From positions 3,686,001 to 3,750,000 of the forward strand of contig NC_057317.1 of NCBI RefSeq assembly GCF_000687475.1: a stretch of 64,000 nucleotides of DNA, read 5' to 3'. The stretch is from Ustilaginoidea virens. Taxonomy: Eukaryota > Ascomycota > Sordariomycetes > Hypocreales > Clavicipitaceae. Positions 42,762 through 54,431 of the stretch are shown here, one piece after another (position 1 is the first letter of the stretch; the number at the start of each line of letters is the position of its first letter). The notes under the pieces were generated by a model. It was given only the letters and a program-made list of their open reading frames with translations. It was not told where the DNA came from and did not search any database. The position numbers were made by a program, and so were the translations under genes.

Positions 42762-45533
42762 GAGTGCAGGTCAACCGACCTGTGCCCCCCCCTTGTCATT
42801 CGACCTTGACTGACCTAACCATTGCTGTGTGCTATATTCTTACTATAATTGGTTCATTAGAGAATAGTGCGACAGGTCACTTTATATAGAAAAATATATC
42901 GAAAAGTTCTTTCTCCGCTTGTTTACTAGGCTCTTAAGTAGGGGTACCTAGTAAGAGAAATTAAAGACGTCGATTTATATAGAAATATATATAGAAAGCT
43001 ACCTCTCCTCCTATTTCCAGTACTTAGGTACCTAGGTACTTGGCGAAAAATATAAAAAGTCACTTTCTATAGAAAATATATATAAAGGTACGAAAAACTT
43101 TTCGCGATTTCGCCCGCACCTCGGTACCGGCGCGAGACCGTCCTTAAAACGTTAGAAAATCGAATAGATCAATTCGTTACGTCCTCTTCCCCCGTCCGCC
43201 GATGGCGCATCGGCCCCGGGAGGCAGGCGCGGCCGAGGTGGCCGAAATCATAGACTTGGACGAAAAGGAAGATGTAGCCTATAGAATGTGACAACTACCT
43301 CGGCATTGCCCCCCCTCCACGTTAACGATAGACAAGTAGTAAGCAAGAGAGGCATCATCCAGGCACTTGAAGAACCGAAAGCAGCCAAGCAGGTCATCGA
43401 GTGGGTGTCAAGCACGAGAAGGCTAGAACAATTCACATTAGCCATCGAACTCACCAACCGTGCCCAGAAAGACCCCCTAGGCCGCCCACATAGACTGCAC
43501 CCCCTTACCCGAACGCACTTTAATGCATAGACAAACATTTTACATTGTTGGCAGAAGTCTAGGGCAACCTATGGGCCCGACAAAAGAACTGGCACAAAAG
43601 CGCATGCAACAAGAAGAGCCGATAAAATGCTACCCCCTCTACTCATCGTACTCCCCACCACTCCACTCTCGGTCCCCCGTATCCTCCGCATCATCAGAGT
43701 CACCATTATTGCCCTTACCACGCGCAGACTGTTTGGCACGGGCCAACAATGTGGCAGCAGCTTTAGACAATTTTGGGGGCGGCTCTGGAGCCAAACGACC
43801 CCTAGAAGGGCGTTTCTGGCCAGCTTGGGGCTTCACAGGAGTAGTGGCGGCAGAGCGGCCTCCCCGCGGTCCCAAACGTTGAGATGGGGTCATGGCGTTC
43901 TTCTTCTTCGAGAGACGAGTCGCAGCAGGGCCGGTGCCAGAGCGCGTCCTCCGCCCAGGAGGAGTTTGGGTAACCTGAGACTGCACACCAGCATCCGCAG
44001 CAGCCTTTTCAAGTCGAATTTCACGGTCCCTCGCGGTACGTGCGTTAGACAAAAGTTTCGCAATCTCCGCCCTCCCTTGACTTGTAGGGGAAGGCGTAGG
44101 GTCGGGGGCGTTCCGGAGGTTAATAGTCTCTACCGCAGTAGAGAGAGGCAGGCTGGCAGGGGAAGCGTTATCCAACCGGGCCTGAATGCCCTCAAGAGCC
44201 ACAATACCGCGCTCAAAGAGATCTAAAAACTCGCGGTTGAGAGGGACAGGGGCCAATGGAATAGAGACGAAAGACCCCGATGAGGTAGCGTCAGTAGTAG
44301 GACGCGTGGGAGAACCCGTTAGTTTTATGGCGCGGCAAGCCGCCTCCTAGGCGTCTGACCACTCCTCTGGACCGACCTACCAGTGTCAGTAAGGCCAACA
44401 AAACGGAACCGAACCACTCACATCTTCCCCATGGATAAAAGCCGTCTGCAAAGCCATATACCGCTCGATAGCCTTACGGTTCCCGGGGGTTCGCTCCAGC
44501 TAGCAAAAGGTCAACAGGAAAACGCGTCGCAATAGACAGGATACCTACCGGAACACACAAGGACGATGTAGCGAGGCACAACGAAAACACACTCCGCTAG
44601 TACCTATCGAGGTCAGTATGATACCGCAACACCGACTAAAGACACCTTACCTCGTTGATTGCAACATTGCACGGAAGGGTCACCGCACCGCACGCAACCG
44701 CAACACGGCCAAGGGCGTGTAGCCCCCGGACCCAACTCGAGCGTAGACGGCTGAACACGAGGCATCGTGATAAGAAAAAGGTAAGCCAAAAGACGGGACA
44801 CAGGCGGCAGCACACCGGGTCAAAGAATTGTTATACGATTTCACGCGGGAAAAAGGAAGATCAACTTGGGGGAAGAAGAGAGGAAGGAAAGGAAAACAAA
44901 GGCAGGTGGTAAAGAGAGGGGGTTCTTATACCCCACCGGAGGCACCCCGAATCACACACGCACACGGCATCACGCGGTCGGCCTTGACCCAACCCTTTTC
45001 GGAAACAACAATACGCACGCGCCCCAACAATTGAATGAATCGGGGCAACAAGCCTCAACCTTCAGCAGCCTGACGATGTCAGCAGTGGGGCAACAAATTT
45101 CCACGCACCGACACCAAGCCCTTACGGAACAGTAGGGGCACCAAAAGCCACTCGACCGTTTATGGGTTTTTCTCCCGGTCCTCGGGTTTCCCATGTAAAT
45201 TAGTATAGAGGTACTAGACACTGGTATGGTTAGGGCCGCCTAAGCATACCAGCTAGAGTAATAAATATATATATATAAAGGTACTTTACTTACTTTTAAT
45301 ACTAGGTTCCGAGATAGGGCACCTAATAAAAACATGAAAGAAGTCACTTACCATAGAAAAACATATATAAAAGATCCTTATAGTCTAGTGGCTACTATAG
45401 ATTAAAGGATCCACTACTATCCATTAGCGTATCTCTATATTAGGAAAGAGCACTGGTCAGGTCAGTTATGTAAGTTATTATGGGGGGGTCAAATGACAAG
45501 GGGGGGGGCACAGGTCGGTTGACATGTAGTCTC
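42762..45533. mobile_element. Larger TIR element of the same family as the 20417 MITE, carrying a gene remnant
   Basis: The left end (42762-42830) and right end (about 45448-45533) are inverted repeats that share with the 803-bp MITE the GTCAACCGACCTGTG, C-run, TTGTCATT(C/T)GACC and ACTGACCT blocks. The left TIR has lost the second C-run/ATAATAAC segment. Just inside both ends are the AT-rich TTTATATAGAAA units seen in the MITE. The interior is less AT-rich and holds a minus-strand spliced gene remnant (44765-43639) but no transposase. The 9-bp target duplication is not clear here: the flanks show similar ACTACAT sequences but no exact 9-mer. The element lies only 41 bp beyond the RRN9-like stop. 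Confidence 0.75.
43639..44765 (-). pseudogene. Decayed spliced gene inside the TIR element: Cys-rich N-terminus, basic C-terminus
   Basis: On the minus strand ATG 44765 opens MPRVQPSTLELGPGATRPW followed by a dense Cys set (CCGCVRCG ... CC). Likely exons are 44765-44651, 44603-44549, 44499-44422 and 44376-43639. Introns 1 and 3 are well formed: GTAAGG ... TACTGAC ... ATAG, and GTGAGT ... TACTGAC ... GTAG. Exon 2 adds C-x2-C ... C. Exon 3 in the frame that matches exon 4 reads ERTPGNRKAIERYMALQ, but joining exon 2 to it breaks phase, and a TAG interrupts exon 4 at 44349-44347 where Trp or Gln would fit. Exon 4 then runs open for ~235 codons (helical, then Arg/Lys/Pro-rich, acidic end) to 43639. 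I know no function for it; the Cys pattern suggests metal binding. Confidence 0.6.
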
Positions 45534-45992
45534 ACTACATCTCACTACATATCGTCGCGGACTCGGAAGCAGGGCACGCGTCGTAAATTCACGAACCAAA
45601 AACACTCCTAGGACTCGCCCATAACATAACTGCCTGCTATGTATTCTTCGTCCCATGCAATGACGTAAAACCAAAGGGTATCTATCATCTACTTGCCTGC
45701 CGAATAATAACCCTACAGCATAATCCAACCACGCCGCCGTGCTGAAAATAAGAAAACGATGGATTTGCTTCAATGGACGCATCTGGTGCGAGCCACGACC
45801 CCTCCTTTCCCCCGAAAGAACGCAACGGCTTGCTGCATGAAATGTTTTGCTCCTTGAAGAGTTGAGCCACTGGGCTATCCGGCTGAATGCAAAGAAAATA
45901 AAATAAAAAAAAATAAAAAATTCCACGCTGCTTCCCTATTTCTGTTGCTCCATCCCCACCTTTCTTTGTTTTTTTTCTTCTCTCCTGCTTAT
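45534..45992. other. Intergenic, between TIR element and BimC 3' end
   Basis: A 459-bp stretch starting with repeated CTCACTACAT units directly at the element edge, then AT-rich sequence near the kinesin 3' end with A/T tracts (45895-45920, 45960-45990). Nothing coding. Confidence 0.5.
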
Positions 45993-48900
45993 TTATTTCA
46001 GTCGCGGACTCTTCCTCCTAGACAGACTCTGCTCAAAGGTCGTTGGGGGCATGTTTTCTCTGCCTTCCAGCAGCACAGACTGCTTCGCGGCCCCCTTCAT
46101 CCGACATGTCGGCTTGTCAAAACCAGGCGCGGTGTATTCTATCGGCAGGGACGTGGCGCTGGCCCGTGGATCGAAACTCGACGCACCACCCGTCGTCATT
46201 GTCAGACTGGTCGCGACGTTGGGGTTCACCTCCCGGAGGCTTAGGCTGGCGATTGGCGAGCTCTTTGGCCTGAACTCGGGGAGCAAAACAGTGTACGCGT
46301 CAACGGATCCGTCGTCCTCGACCCCTAGGGACGTGGTATCGTCGCCCGGCTTGGGGACGAGACCCTCGGCCGGTTGGGTGCGGGGGAGCTTGAGCGGGTA
46401 CTGGTATGTCGTCTTCTGGGGAGTGTCGCCGGTGGGCTGATATTCCTGCAGTGATGTCGCCGTGATATCTTCTCGTAGGTTGGCCAGGGGCTGGCAGAGC
46501 TGCGATTCAAGAGGCTTCAGGCCATCGCGCAAGTCGTTGGTGTCCAGCTCCATGCCCTCGCCGAGGTTCTTGACCCTCTCGGACGACGTCTTGAAGTGAG
46601 CAGACAGGTTGCCAAACGTCTGCTCCGCCGACTTGCACAGCGCTTGCAGAGACTGGCCGTGGGCGTCGTGGTGGCTGGCGTTTTCCGACTTGGCTCGTCT
46701 GACAAAATCATCCAGAGCCTCCATTTGCGAATCCAGCTCGTCCGTCTGGTCGTCGGCGACGCGCGCCGTTTCCGCGTGGATGGACTTGGCCACGTTTTGG
46801 ATGGCCGTGCTCTGGTCGCTCGCCGCCGTCCAATCGTCCTTTAGCTTGTTCTTGAGCTGCTCGCGGGACTTCTTGACGTCGTCCATCAGCTGGCTCTCCT
46901 TTTGATCCCAGACCTCCATTCCCAGGGTGTACTGCGACATGGCGGATTCCATGCACGCGCTAGAGTCGCCGATGCTGCTCTGGATCAGTGCCGCGCCATC
47001 TCCCAGGCGAGCCTCTTGCGCCTCGGCCTGGGAACTGATCAAGCAAGTCACCTGTGTCAGCAGCCTCTGGCGGTCTTCGGCGGCTTGGCGGCGCTCTTCT
47101 TCCAAGGCTTCCTGGACACGCGCGGACAAGCTGCTGTTCTGCAGCGCAATCGCGTTGACGGCGCTCTGCAGCTGCCGCCGCAACCCGTCGGCCTCGCTGC
47201 GCTGCTCGGTAATGTGTTTGACGAGGTCCTCAAAGATGAGCTTGAAGTCTTTGCCGAGGGAGCTATATGAGCTGTGGAGCTGCAGGCGTGTAGTTAGCGA
47301 CACGGACAATGAGGAGGAGGAGGAGGAGGAGGAGGAGGAAGAAGAAGAAGAGCAAACCTCGGTGTGAAAGTTGGTCATTTCCTGCAACATGTCGCCCGAA
47401 ATCTTCTCGGTCGCCCGTGACATGACGTGCAGCCTCTCTCCGACCTTTTCCTTGACCGTGTCGCGGATTGTCCTAATCTCGTCCAGCAGCTCGTCCATGT
47501 CGTCCTTGGACTGTCGCTTCTGCGCCAGCAGCTCCCTTTTCGATTCCGCAAAAGCGTTGACGTGTCCCTCCAGAAAGTCCTGCGTGGACGAAAGCTTCTG
47601 CAGCTCCTCCTCTACAAACAGGTTCATGCGCTGCGTCATGCTCGAGATGTGCCCCTGCTGCTCTTCCCGGAACTCCTGGACGCGCCGCTCGACCATGGAG
47701 GTGACGTCGGCCACCTGCGCCTGCGACAGCCCCCACGCCGCCCGGTTCAGGGACTGCAGATCCGACTTTCGCTTATTCTTGGCGCGGAGGCCGGATACGT
47801 CGTGCGCCGTCTTGTGCAGCTTGCTGATGAGCTCGCCGCCAATCTCGGTCAGCTTCTCCTCGGTTTGCTCGTGCGCCTTTCTCAGCTGGGTCTCTTCAGC
47901 AAGAGTCCTTCGCGTGGCGCTCAGCACAATCTCTATCTGGTCGAGCACGCCCTTGGTGTCGTCCAGCTGCGCCTTGGTGCCGTCGTGATCCTTCTTCAGT
48001 CCCATGAACGAGGTGGTCAGGTTGAACAGCTCCTGCCCCTTGTTTCTCAAGTTGGTCTCGAGCGTTTCAATCTTGGCGACCTGCTCCTCCAGCACGATGC
48101 GGCGGGACTCGCTCTGCGCGGTCAGCTCCTCGTAGGCGTCGTTGGACAGGTATACGCCGTTGCGCTGTCTCGTCGAGATGAGCTCGCTCTTGAGCTTTTC
48201 AATCTCGTTGGCAAAGTCGTTTAGGAGCATCTTCTTGTTCAGCATCGGGTTCACCTGCGGCTTGTTTCTGATATTCTTGGCGCGGAAAGCATAGTCTAGC
48301 GTCGAAATGGTCTCCTCGAGGTTGGCTTTGGCGGGAGAGATTGTGGCGATTATGCAAGTCTTGGTCCGACCCCCCAGCGAGTCTTGCAGCAGCCGGGTCA
48401 GCTTGGACTCTCTGTAAGGGACATGGCCGCTCCGATCCACCAGCGCGTTAATAACACGACCCAGCGTGAGCAGCGACTTGTTGATGAGCCCAGCTTCGGT
48501 GGCTCGCTTGTTCTCCGCCCCGGACCGTTGAATGTTCTCGCTTCCCGCCAAATCCACCAGGTTGAGCTTGCCGGCACTGATGAAGTCGTCCAAGCCCTGG
48601 TCGTTGGTCTTCTTGACGTAGGCCGTGATGGTGAAGACGGTATGGCTTCGGGAGCTCAGATCGTTGCACTTGGTCGCTGCCACCTGGCGCCTCAGGCTGC
48701 CATCCTGAAGCACCTTGATACCCTCGGAAGCGTTCCTGATGTGCTTCTCTTCCATGCCCTGCACGACTGTAGCGGCGTGTCCCTTTTTCGACGCGTCGTC
48801 ATAAATCTTGAGCTTGGCTCCCTCGTCAAAGGACAGCAGGTCACGAAGCTCTTCGTTGTAGAGTTCTATAAAGGAGCACTTGACACAGTGCTCCCGGTCG

Positions 48901-49667
48901 TCGATTTCGAGCTTGTTGAAGAGCTGGTGCAACACGCGCGGGATGATGCCGGCCTCGTCAGAAAGTATGCCCAGGGCCTCTGTCATGTCTCCCGACATTG
49001 TGTATGTTTTGCCGGTTCCGGTCTGGCCGTAGGCGAAAATGGTGCAGTTGTACCCAGCGAGCATCTAGGAGAAGGGTTTGCACACGTTAGCTTTCGAGTC
49101 GTTCGTGGTCCGAGAGGCTGCGCAAACATGGCATACTTGATCCAGAATTGGCCTCACTGTATCGTCAAACACCATGCTTTGGTCTGCCGCTTGTGAATAG
49201 ACGCGATCAAAGACATAAGACTTGTTGCTCAGCGAATTGGGTCCAAGAGACAGGCTAACTGTATTGCCTTTGACGCCATCCGCCTGCACAACCACGGCAC
49301 TGTTCTCTTTGATTTCGCGTTGATTCCGCCCTCGACATCTCACGACCACATTGATGTTTGTTTCCTCGCCGCCGCCGCCGCTGCCGCTGCCGACTCCGGC
49401 TATGCCACCAGCCTCGGATTCGTAGTCCCGGTCTTTGCGCTTCATGCCCGTGGTGGCTGTCGAGACGGAATCCGCCGGAGACGCGGATCCAGCACGGTCA
49501 GGAACTGCTCTAGCAGCGACCAGCGACGACGGCTGTCGCAAGCTAGACGACCGTGTTGCAGGGTGTCTCACCATGGCGGTCCGGCTGCCAGCGCCCGAGC
49601 GAATGCTGCTGCTCATTGTTGAGCGACTCAGTTCCCGGTCGTAGCGCGTACTCCGTCGGGAAGCCAT
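45993..49667 (-). CDS. bimC: Kinesin-5 mitotic motor (BimC/Eg5/Cin8)
   Basis: A plus-end-directed tetrameric motor that slides antiparallel spindle microtubules. Minus-strand exons are 49667-49137, 49064-47358 and 47279-45993, totalling 3525 nt (1174 aa). Ser-rich N-terminal extension, then the motor domain: NINVVVRCRGRNQRE start, P-loop GQTGTGKT at residues 190-197, switch I NDLSSRSHT, switch II LVDLAGSE, and the kinesin-5 neck. A long coiled coil follows, then a BimC-box-like segment with a Cdk site (GDTPQKTTYQYP) near the C-terminus. Intron 2 (47357-47280) is 78 nt and keeps frame if retained, where it would read as a Ser run; its GCTAAC branch point, CTGCAG acceptor and restored SSYSSLGKDFK support removal. 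The start at 49667 is in MASRRSTRYDR; upstream in-frame sequence has no ATG. Confidence 0.93.
47280..47357 (-). other. In-frame 78-nt intron of BimC containing (TCC)n
   Basis: The intron has no stop codon and a length divisible by three. On the coding strand it starts GTTTGC, passes through a TTC/TCC repeat and ends CTAACTACACGCCTGCAG. Retention would insert 26 residues, about half of them Ser, into the stalk. Confidence 0.85.
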
Positions 49668-52113
49668 GGTAGGCTTGCGGTCGCGTCGACGTCTCGAAGG
49701 TCTCCCACCTTTGCGGCAACTGTGCGGGGAGGTGATGATACTGAAATCACTGAACCGAGAAGCATCTAGGGGCTGAGGAATAGTCGCAAGTGGGTTTTGC
49801 CCGCCAGCGTTTCCGGACTGATCAAGGTGTAGGCACACCTTATCCTTGTGGCGGGGAGGGCGGTGTCACTTGCAAACGTAAACGTGCCCTTATTACTGCT
49901 TACTGCTACGAGTTGGGAAGGAGACGTAGCGTAGCAACACAGCAACACAGACAAAAACGACGACAAAAACCAGCTGCGGACCGACCGAGCCCCGAATTGG
50001 CGCCGCGCTGGCCGGTGCATCAACAAAGCCCCACATGGCCAATCAACCAACCAAGGCGTGTTGTGTTGGCCGTTGCTGCGGCAACGACGTGCTGACCCCG
50101 TCGGTTGGCAAGTTGGCAATCAACAAGACGAACGACGGCACCAAAGCCTATATATATCCTATATATATATAGATATAATATACTCCGTACCTGCACTCCA
50201 CACATGCAGTCTTCTACTACCTAACCTACCTCGTATGGTCGGCAGGATACGTCAGCTTACTGCGTACTCGGTTCTCCGGCGAATGTCTGCTTTGCTGGCC
50301 TGGGTGCCTTGTTCCGCAAAGCGGCACAGGTTCCAAATTCCCAACAGGCAAGGCAGCACTCACAATCGCGAGTTGCCTGCCCTCCATCGGCCGAGGGATG
50401 TATACCTCTCTAGCAGTACGCATAGCACAAGCTTGCGGCCGACATTTGCCCGGTGGTTGAAATCACGTCTCCCGCGTTGATGCTCAGTGCCCACTTGTCG
50501 TCAACCCCATCAACCTCATCAGGCACATTCCGCGACAAATTGCGGATAATACACCTTATCCAAAGTGCCAGGCTAAATAGGATTCCCATGCGGGATGCCG
50601 ACTCCACCGGACACTGTAATACATATTCATCCCGGACAGATAGATACATTGACCAGGGTGGTGGCCGTAGCTCGTAGTGCTCACCGTATCCTAGTGGCAC
50701 CAGGGAAACTCGACAACTTGCCGCTTTCCCCGTGCGGGCAGGGCAGCTCAGTCGTTCCCTTCAGTGCCGCCACAGGTCATGGAGGAGCTAAAGAAGCACG
50801 TCGCGTCGAGCGGTGAGCGGAGCGCCCCTTTCACGTTCTCGGCGGCGGGGAAAGCGTCTGCCACTAGTCGAATAGCTACTGGTTGGGGCCTCTGCAAGTT
50901 TGCATTACGAAGGGGGTCGCGACCTCGGTCGCAGACTTGGTCACGGCCTGGGTTCTCAATGCAACAACAGCGAGATGGAAGCTCGCGTCGCGAGGGCATC
51001 GGCATCCTAGATATCTCCTACGCCATGGATGGGGCCAACGAAACGAAACACGCACGACAAGAGGAGAAGAGACGGACCTAAGATGGAGGAGACTTGGTAG
51101 CTAGTGCACACATAAGCATGGGACGTGCGAGAGGGAAAAAAAAAAAAAAAAAAAAAAGGCATGATGTGCATTTTCCGCCAAAGAGTCTGGTTGGTTGACT
51201 CTGCGGGTATGGCGACAGGTTTGGCCTGTTGAAGGGCAGAGGAAGTTGTGAAATAGAACACAGAAGAGCAGAAGAGCAAGCTTGAAGTTTGAGCGAGAGA
51301 AACGCAGGAAACGGAAGTCACTCCCGTCATAACATGGTACGTACCACGTACTTGCGTGTTTCCTGCCAGGTGGAGCGCGGCGTTCGCCAGCCGATGTTCA
51401 TGGGCGAGCGGGGCCGCTGCCAGCCGGCAGGCCCCCTGCGGCCATGCCATACGTACGAACACATGCTCGGTGGCCCCGTCTTGCTCGGAGTTAAGAACCC
51501 GAGCAGCAAGCAGCAAGCAGCAAGCAGCAAGCAGCAGCAGCAGCAAAAAAGCCATCATCACAGAACGCAAACGTCCTATAAATGAAGCCCCTTGACAGGC
51601 TCTGCCGTCCTCTCAAACATCGAAAATGCCGTTCCCCCTTCGTCCCAGGATCAAGCATCGCTTCGCTTGCCGTTACCCGCCACACTCGCCACTTGGCTGC
51701 GACAAGCGTCTCCGTTCCCGTTCTCGAAACCGCAATCTCCGGCTAGCCATCCTGCCAAAGGCAATCAGTCAAGTGTATTTGTCAGCCGCGCCGGTGACGC
51801 CCTCGCGGCCCCGTTGGAGCGTGTCAAAGGACCAGACCGCCGCGGACTCGTCATCGACCGGTTTCGGACTCGTCGCTTTTCAACTTGGGGAATCCCCCGC
51901 TATCCTTGCCTGCCCCCCTCCCCCAATTTGTCTTTCCAGATCGGAGGGCCGCTGTACAACGAGCGCCAGCGTTGAAAACCGATCCACGTCCTGCTCGTGA
52001 GCTTCTCGGCCAAGGCCAACGCCCGCCAGCCAGCAACCCAAGGAAAAAAAAAAAAAAAAAAAAAACAAGAAAAAAAATAAAAGTTTGATCCCCACGAGAA
52101 CAACGAGGAAACC
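49668..52113. promoter_or_regulatory. Divergent promoter region of BimC and the MFS transporter, 2.4 kb
   Basis: A long gap between divergent starts. Contains a (TA)-rich ATATATCCTATATATATATAG block (about 50150-50180) beside ACTCCGTAC motifs, an A run (51136-51158), a GCAGCAA array (51502-51545), a CT-rich leader-like tract from about 51600 and an A run at 52044-52065 near the transporter start. The short ORFs here show no domain. The long leader suggests the MFS gene may be strongly regulated, but no specific operator is recognised. Confidence 0.45.
51502..51545. repeat. GCAGCAA heptamer array then (CAG)n
   Basis: About four GCAGCAA/AGCAAGC units followed by four CAG units. Confidence 0.9.
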
Positions 52114-53940
52114 ATGGCGCCTGGTCCGTCCACGCCTAGCCGCCGCACAAGCTCAGAGGCAACAGTCGATGTTAAGCGGGACGCTTGTTCCCACGACCGC
52201 AAAGATGCGTCGCAACAACGCCCCAGCGCCAACATCAACACCAACGTCACCACCGGCGCCAACACCGACCACGTTGATCCTCCCAGCAGCAATCCCGCCG
52301 ATCCACCGCCTCCCGCGCCGGCGCAGCACGCCGAGCCCGAGGCCGACCGGACCCGGCTGGAGTCCTTCCTCGTCGTCTTTGCCCTCTGCGTGGCCTTGTT
52401 CCTGGCAGCCTTGGACATGACCATCGTGACCACAGCCATCCCCACCATCTCGAGCCACTTCAACTCCAGCCAGGGCTACATCTGGATCGGTTCGGCCTAC
52501 CTGCTCGGAAACGCCACGTTCGTGCCGGCTTGGGGCAAAGTCTCCGACATTTTCGGACGCAAGCCAGTGCTCATTGGCGCCGTCGCCATCTTCTGGCTCG
52601 GCTCTCTGCTCTGCGCCATCAGCAACAGCATGGGCATGCTCATCGCCGCCCGTGCCATCCAGGGCGTCGGCGGCGGCGGCACCATTGTCCTGCCCAACAT
52701 CTGCGTCTCGGACCTCTTCTCCATGCGCAAGCGAGGCATGTACTTTGGCATCCTCGGCGGCGTCTGGGCCGTCGCCTCGGCCGTCGGGCCCGTTCTCGGA
52801 GGCGTCTTCACCACCCGCGTCTCGTGGAGGTGGTGCTTCTACGTCAATCTACCGCTGTCTGGCATCGTCCTCGTCATCCTCGTCCTGGTCCTCAAGCTCC
52901 ACAACCCCAGGACGCCCGTGAAGCAGGGCCTCGTGGCCATCGACTGGGCCGGCAGCCTCCTCGTCATCGGGGGCACCCTCATGTTCCTCTTTGGGCTCGA
53001 GTTTGGAGGCGTGCAGCACCCCTGGGACTCGGCCATTGTCATTTGCCTCGTCGTCTTCGGAGTCGTCACCGTAGGCCTCTTTGTCGTGTACGAGTCCATG
53101 GTGGCGCGGTTCCCCATCATGCCCATGTCGCTGTTCCGCCACAAGACGAGCATCGCCGCTTTTTTGCTGTCCTTTACCCACGCCTTCACCTTCATGGGCG
53201 GCAGCTACTGGCTGCCCCTGTATTTCCAGGCCGTCCTGGGCGCCACGTCCCTCATGTCGGGCGTGTACCTCCTCCCCTTTGTGCTCTCGCTCTCCCTCAC
53301 CTCTGCGGTCGTGGGCGTCGCTATCAAGCGCACCGGCAACTACAAGATTCCCATCATCCTCGGCCTCCTCGTCATGACTCTCGGCTTCGGGCTGTTCATC
53401 GACCTCGGCGATGACCGAAACTGGGCCAAAATCGTCGTCTTCCAGATCATCGCGGGCGTCGGCGTCGGCCCCAACTTTCAGTCGCCCCTCATTGCGCTGC
53501 AGACCAACGTGGAGCCTCGCGACATTGGCTCCGCCACGGCGAGCTTTGGTTTCCTGCGGCAGCTTGGCACGTCCATCTCCGTCGTCGTCGGGGGCGTCAT
53601 CTTCAACAACCAAATGCAGGCTCAGGCTGGATACCTGCAGGGCCAGCTCGGTCCAGAGCTGGCCGCCATGTTTAGCGGCTCTCGGGCCGCCGCCAGTGTC
53701 CACCTTGTAGGCGATCTCCATGGCAATGATGCCGCCGTCGTAAAGCACGCGTACTGGAGCGCCCTTCAGAAAATGTACATCCTCTACACCTGTACCGCCT
53801 TTGTCGGTCTCCTCATAAGCTTCAACATTTCGCAGAAGAGGCTGAGCAAAGAACACACCGAACACAAGACCGGTCTGCAGTCCTTGAAGCAGCGAAAAGA
53901 GCACGAAGTCGAGCCTGCGGGGGAGAAGACGAGTACATGA
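52114..53940 (+). CDS. MFS transporter, DHA2 (14-TM drug:H+ antiporter) type
   Basis: A proton-coupled exporter of the major facilitator superfamily, probably in the plasma membrane. Single exon, 608 aa, ATG in ACCATGG. Residues 1-88 are a hydrophilic, disordered N-terminus. TM1 begins near residue 90 with the DHA2-typical LDMTIVTTAIPTI. A motif A variant lies at 141-150 (GKVSDIFGRK). Motif C (AVGPVLGG) is at 223-230, marking an antiporter. The SWRWCFYVNLP block is typical of 14-TM fungal drug and toxin-efflux pumps. The remaining hydrophobic segments fit 14 TM helices. The substrate cannot be read from sequence; no biosynthetic cluster lies next to it, so a role in general drug or acid efflux is as likely as metabolite export. 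Confidence 0.92.
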   Translation: MAPGPSTPSRRTSSEATVDVKRDACSHDRKDASQQRPSANINTNVTTGANTDHVDPPSSNPADPPPPAPAQHAEPEADRTRLESFLVVFALCVALFLAALDMTIVTTAIPTISSHFNSSQGYIWIGSAYLLGNATFVPAWGKVSDIFGRKPVLIGAVAIFWLGSLLCAISNSMGMLIAARAIQGVGGGGTIVLPNICVSDLFSMRKRGMYFGILGGVWAVASAVGPVLGGVFTTRVSWRWCFYVNLPLSGIVLVILVLVLKLHNPRTPVKQGLVAIDWAGSLLVIGGTLMFLFGLEFGGVQHPWDSAIVICLVVFGVVTVGLFVVYESMVARFPIMPMSLFRHKTSIAAFLLSFTHAFTFMGGSYWLPLYFQAVLGATSLMSGVYLLPFVLSLSLTSAVVGVAIKRTGNYKIPIILGLLVMTLGFGLFIDLGDDRNWAKIVVFQIIAGVGVGPNFQSPLIALQTNVEPRDIGSATASFGFLRQLGTSISVVVGGVIFNNQMQAQAGYLQGQLGPELAAMFSGSRAAASVHLVGDLHGNDAAVVKHAYWSALQKMYILYTCTAFVGLLISFNISQKRLSKEHTEHKTGLQSLKQRKEHEVEPAGEKTST

Positions 53941-54009
53941 CAAGGAGGTCGTACCACTGCATGAACATAAGTATGTTCTGATAAATTTATGCGTGTATTT
54001 AACACTATT

Positions 54010-54195
54010 GTCGGAATCGCTGTCGCAAGGTGCCCAATTGGGCACCTTGCGATAAGATGTGCCACGCACCGTTGCGCACGATGTGGCACCTTTCCCGGTA
54101 GGGCACGCGGGCAGCCCGGCCCGACCGCGCCGATGGACGTGACTACGGCACGCGCACAAAAAGGCCACATCATGTAATTCTCTCTCTTTTGCCTC
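54010..54195 (+). repeat. ~190-bp dispersed repeat, copy A
   Basis: Begins GTCGGAATCGCTGTCGCA, contains a palindrome AAGGTGCCCAATTGGGCACC, then a CG-rich middle, and ends CACAAAAAGGCCACATCATG then TAATTCTCTCTCTTTTGCCTC. The TGTCGG start resembles a fungal LTR end, so a solo-LTR origin is possible. Confidence 0.85.
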
Positions 54196-54431
54196 CTTTT
54201 TCCTGCTTTCTTAGTTAGTCATAAATCAAAGAAGAATCATACCTTTGACCGGTGACCCTTCGGTATACGATACCACGCGCGCAACCCTACGTACAACTGG
54301 GTACCCCTTGATGTGAAACCAACACCGCAGACATACTCCCCCAGGATGTGCTTTATCGAGCATATCCTGCTATATAGCCAATTCCCATAGAAAATAAGAT
54401 AGCAAGTAGAGCGATAGAAATCATTATACTT

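Noticed and set aside
45993..49064. Uninterrupted kinesin-5 frame including a Ser run
   Set aside because: The Ser run is a 78-nt GT...AG intron with a clear branch point; removing it restores the stalk sequence.
49668..49838. Upstream in-frame extension of kinesin-5
   Set aside because: It begins at a GTG with no ATG; the first ATG in good context is at 49667.
52849..54168. 439-codon ORF antisense to the MFS gene
   Set aside because: A shadow of GC-rich coding sequence; Asp/Glu/His-rich low-complexity translation with no domain, opposite a clear 14-TM transporter.
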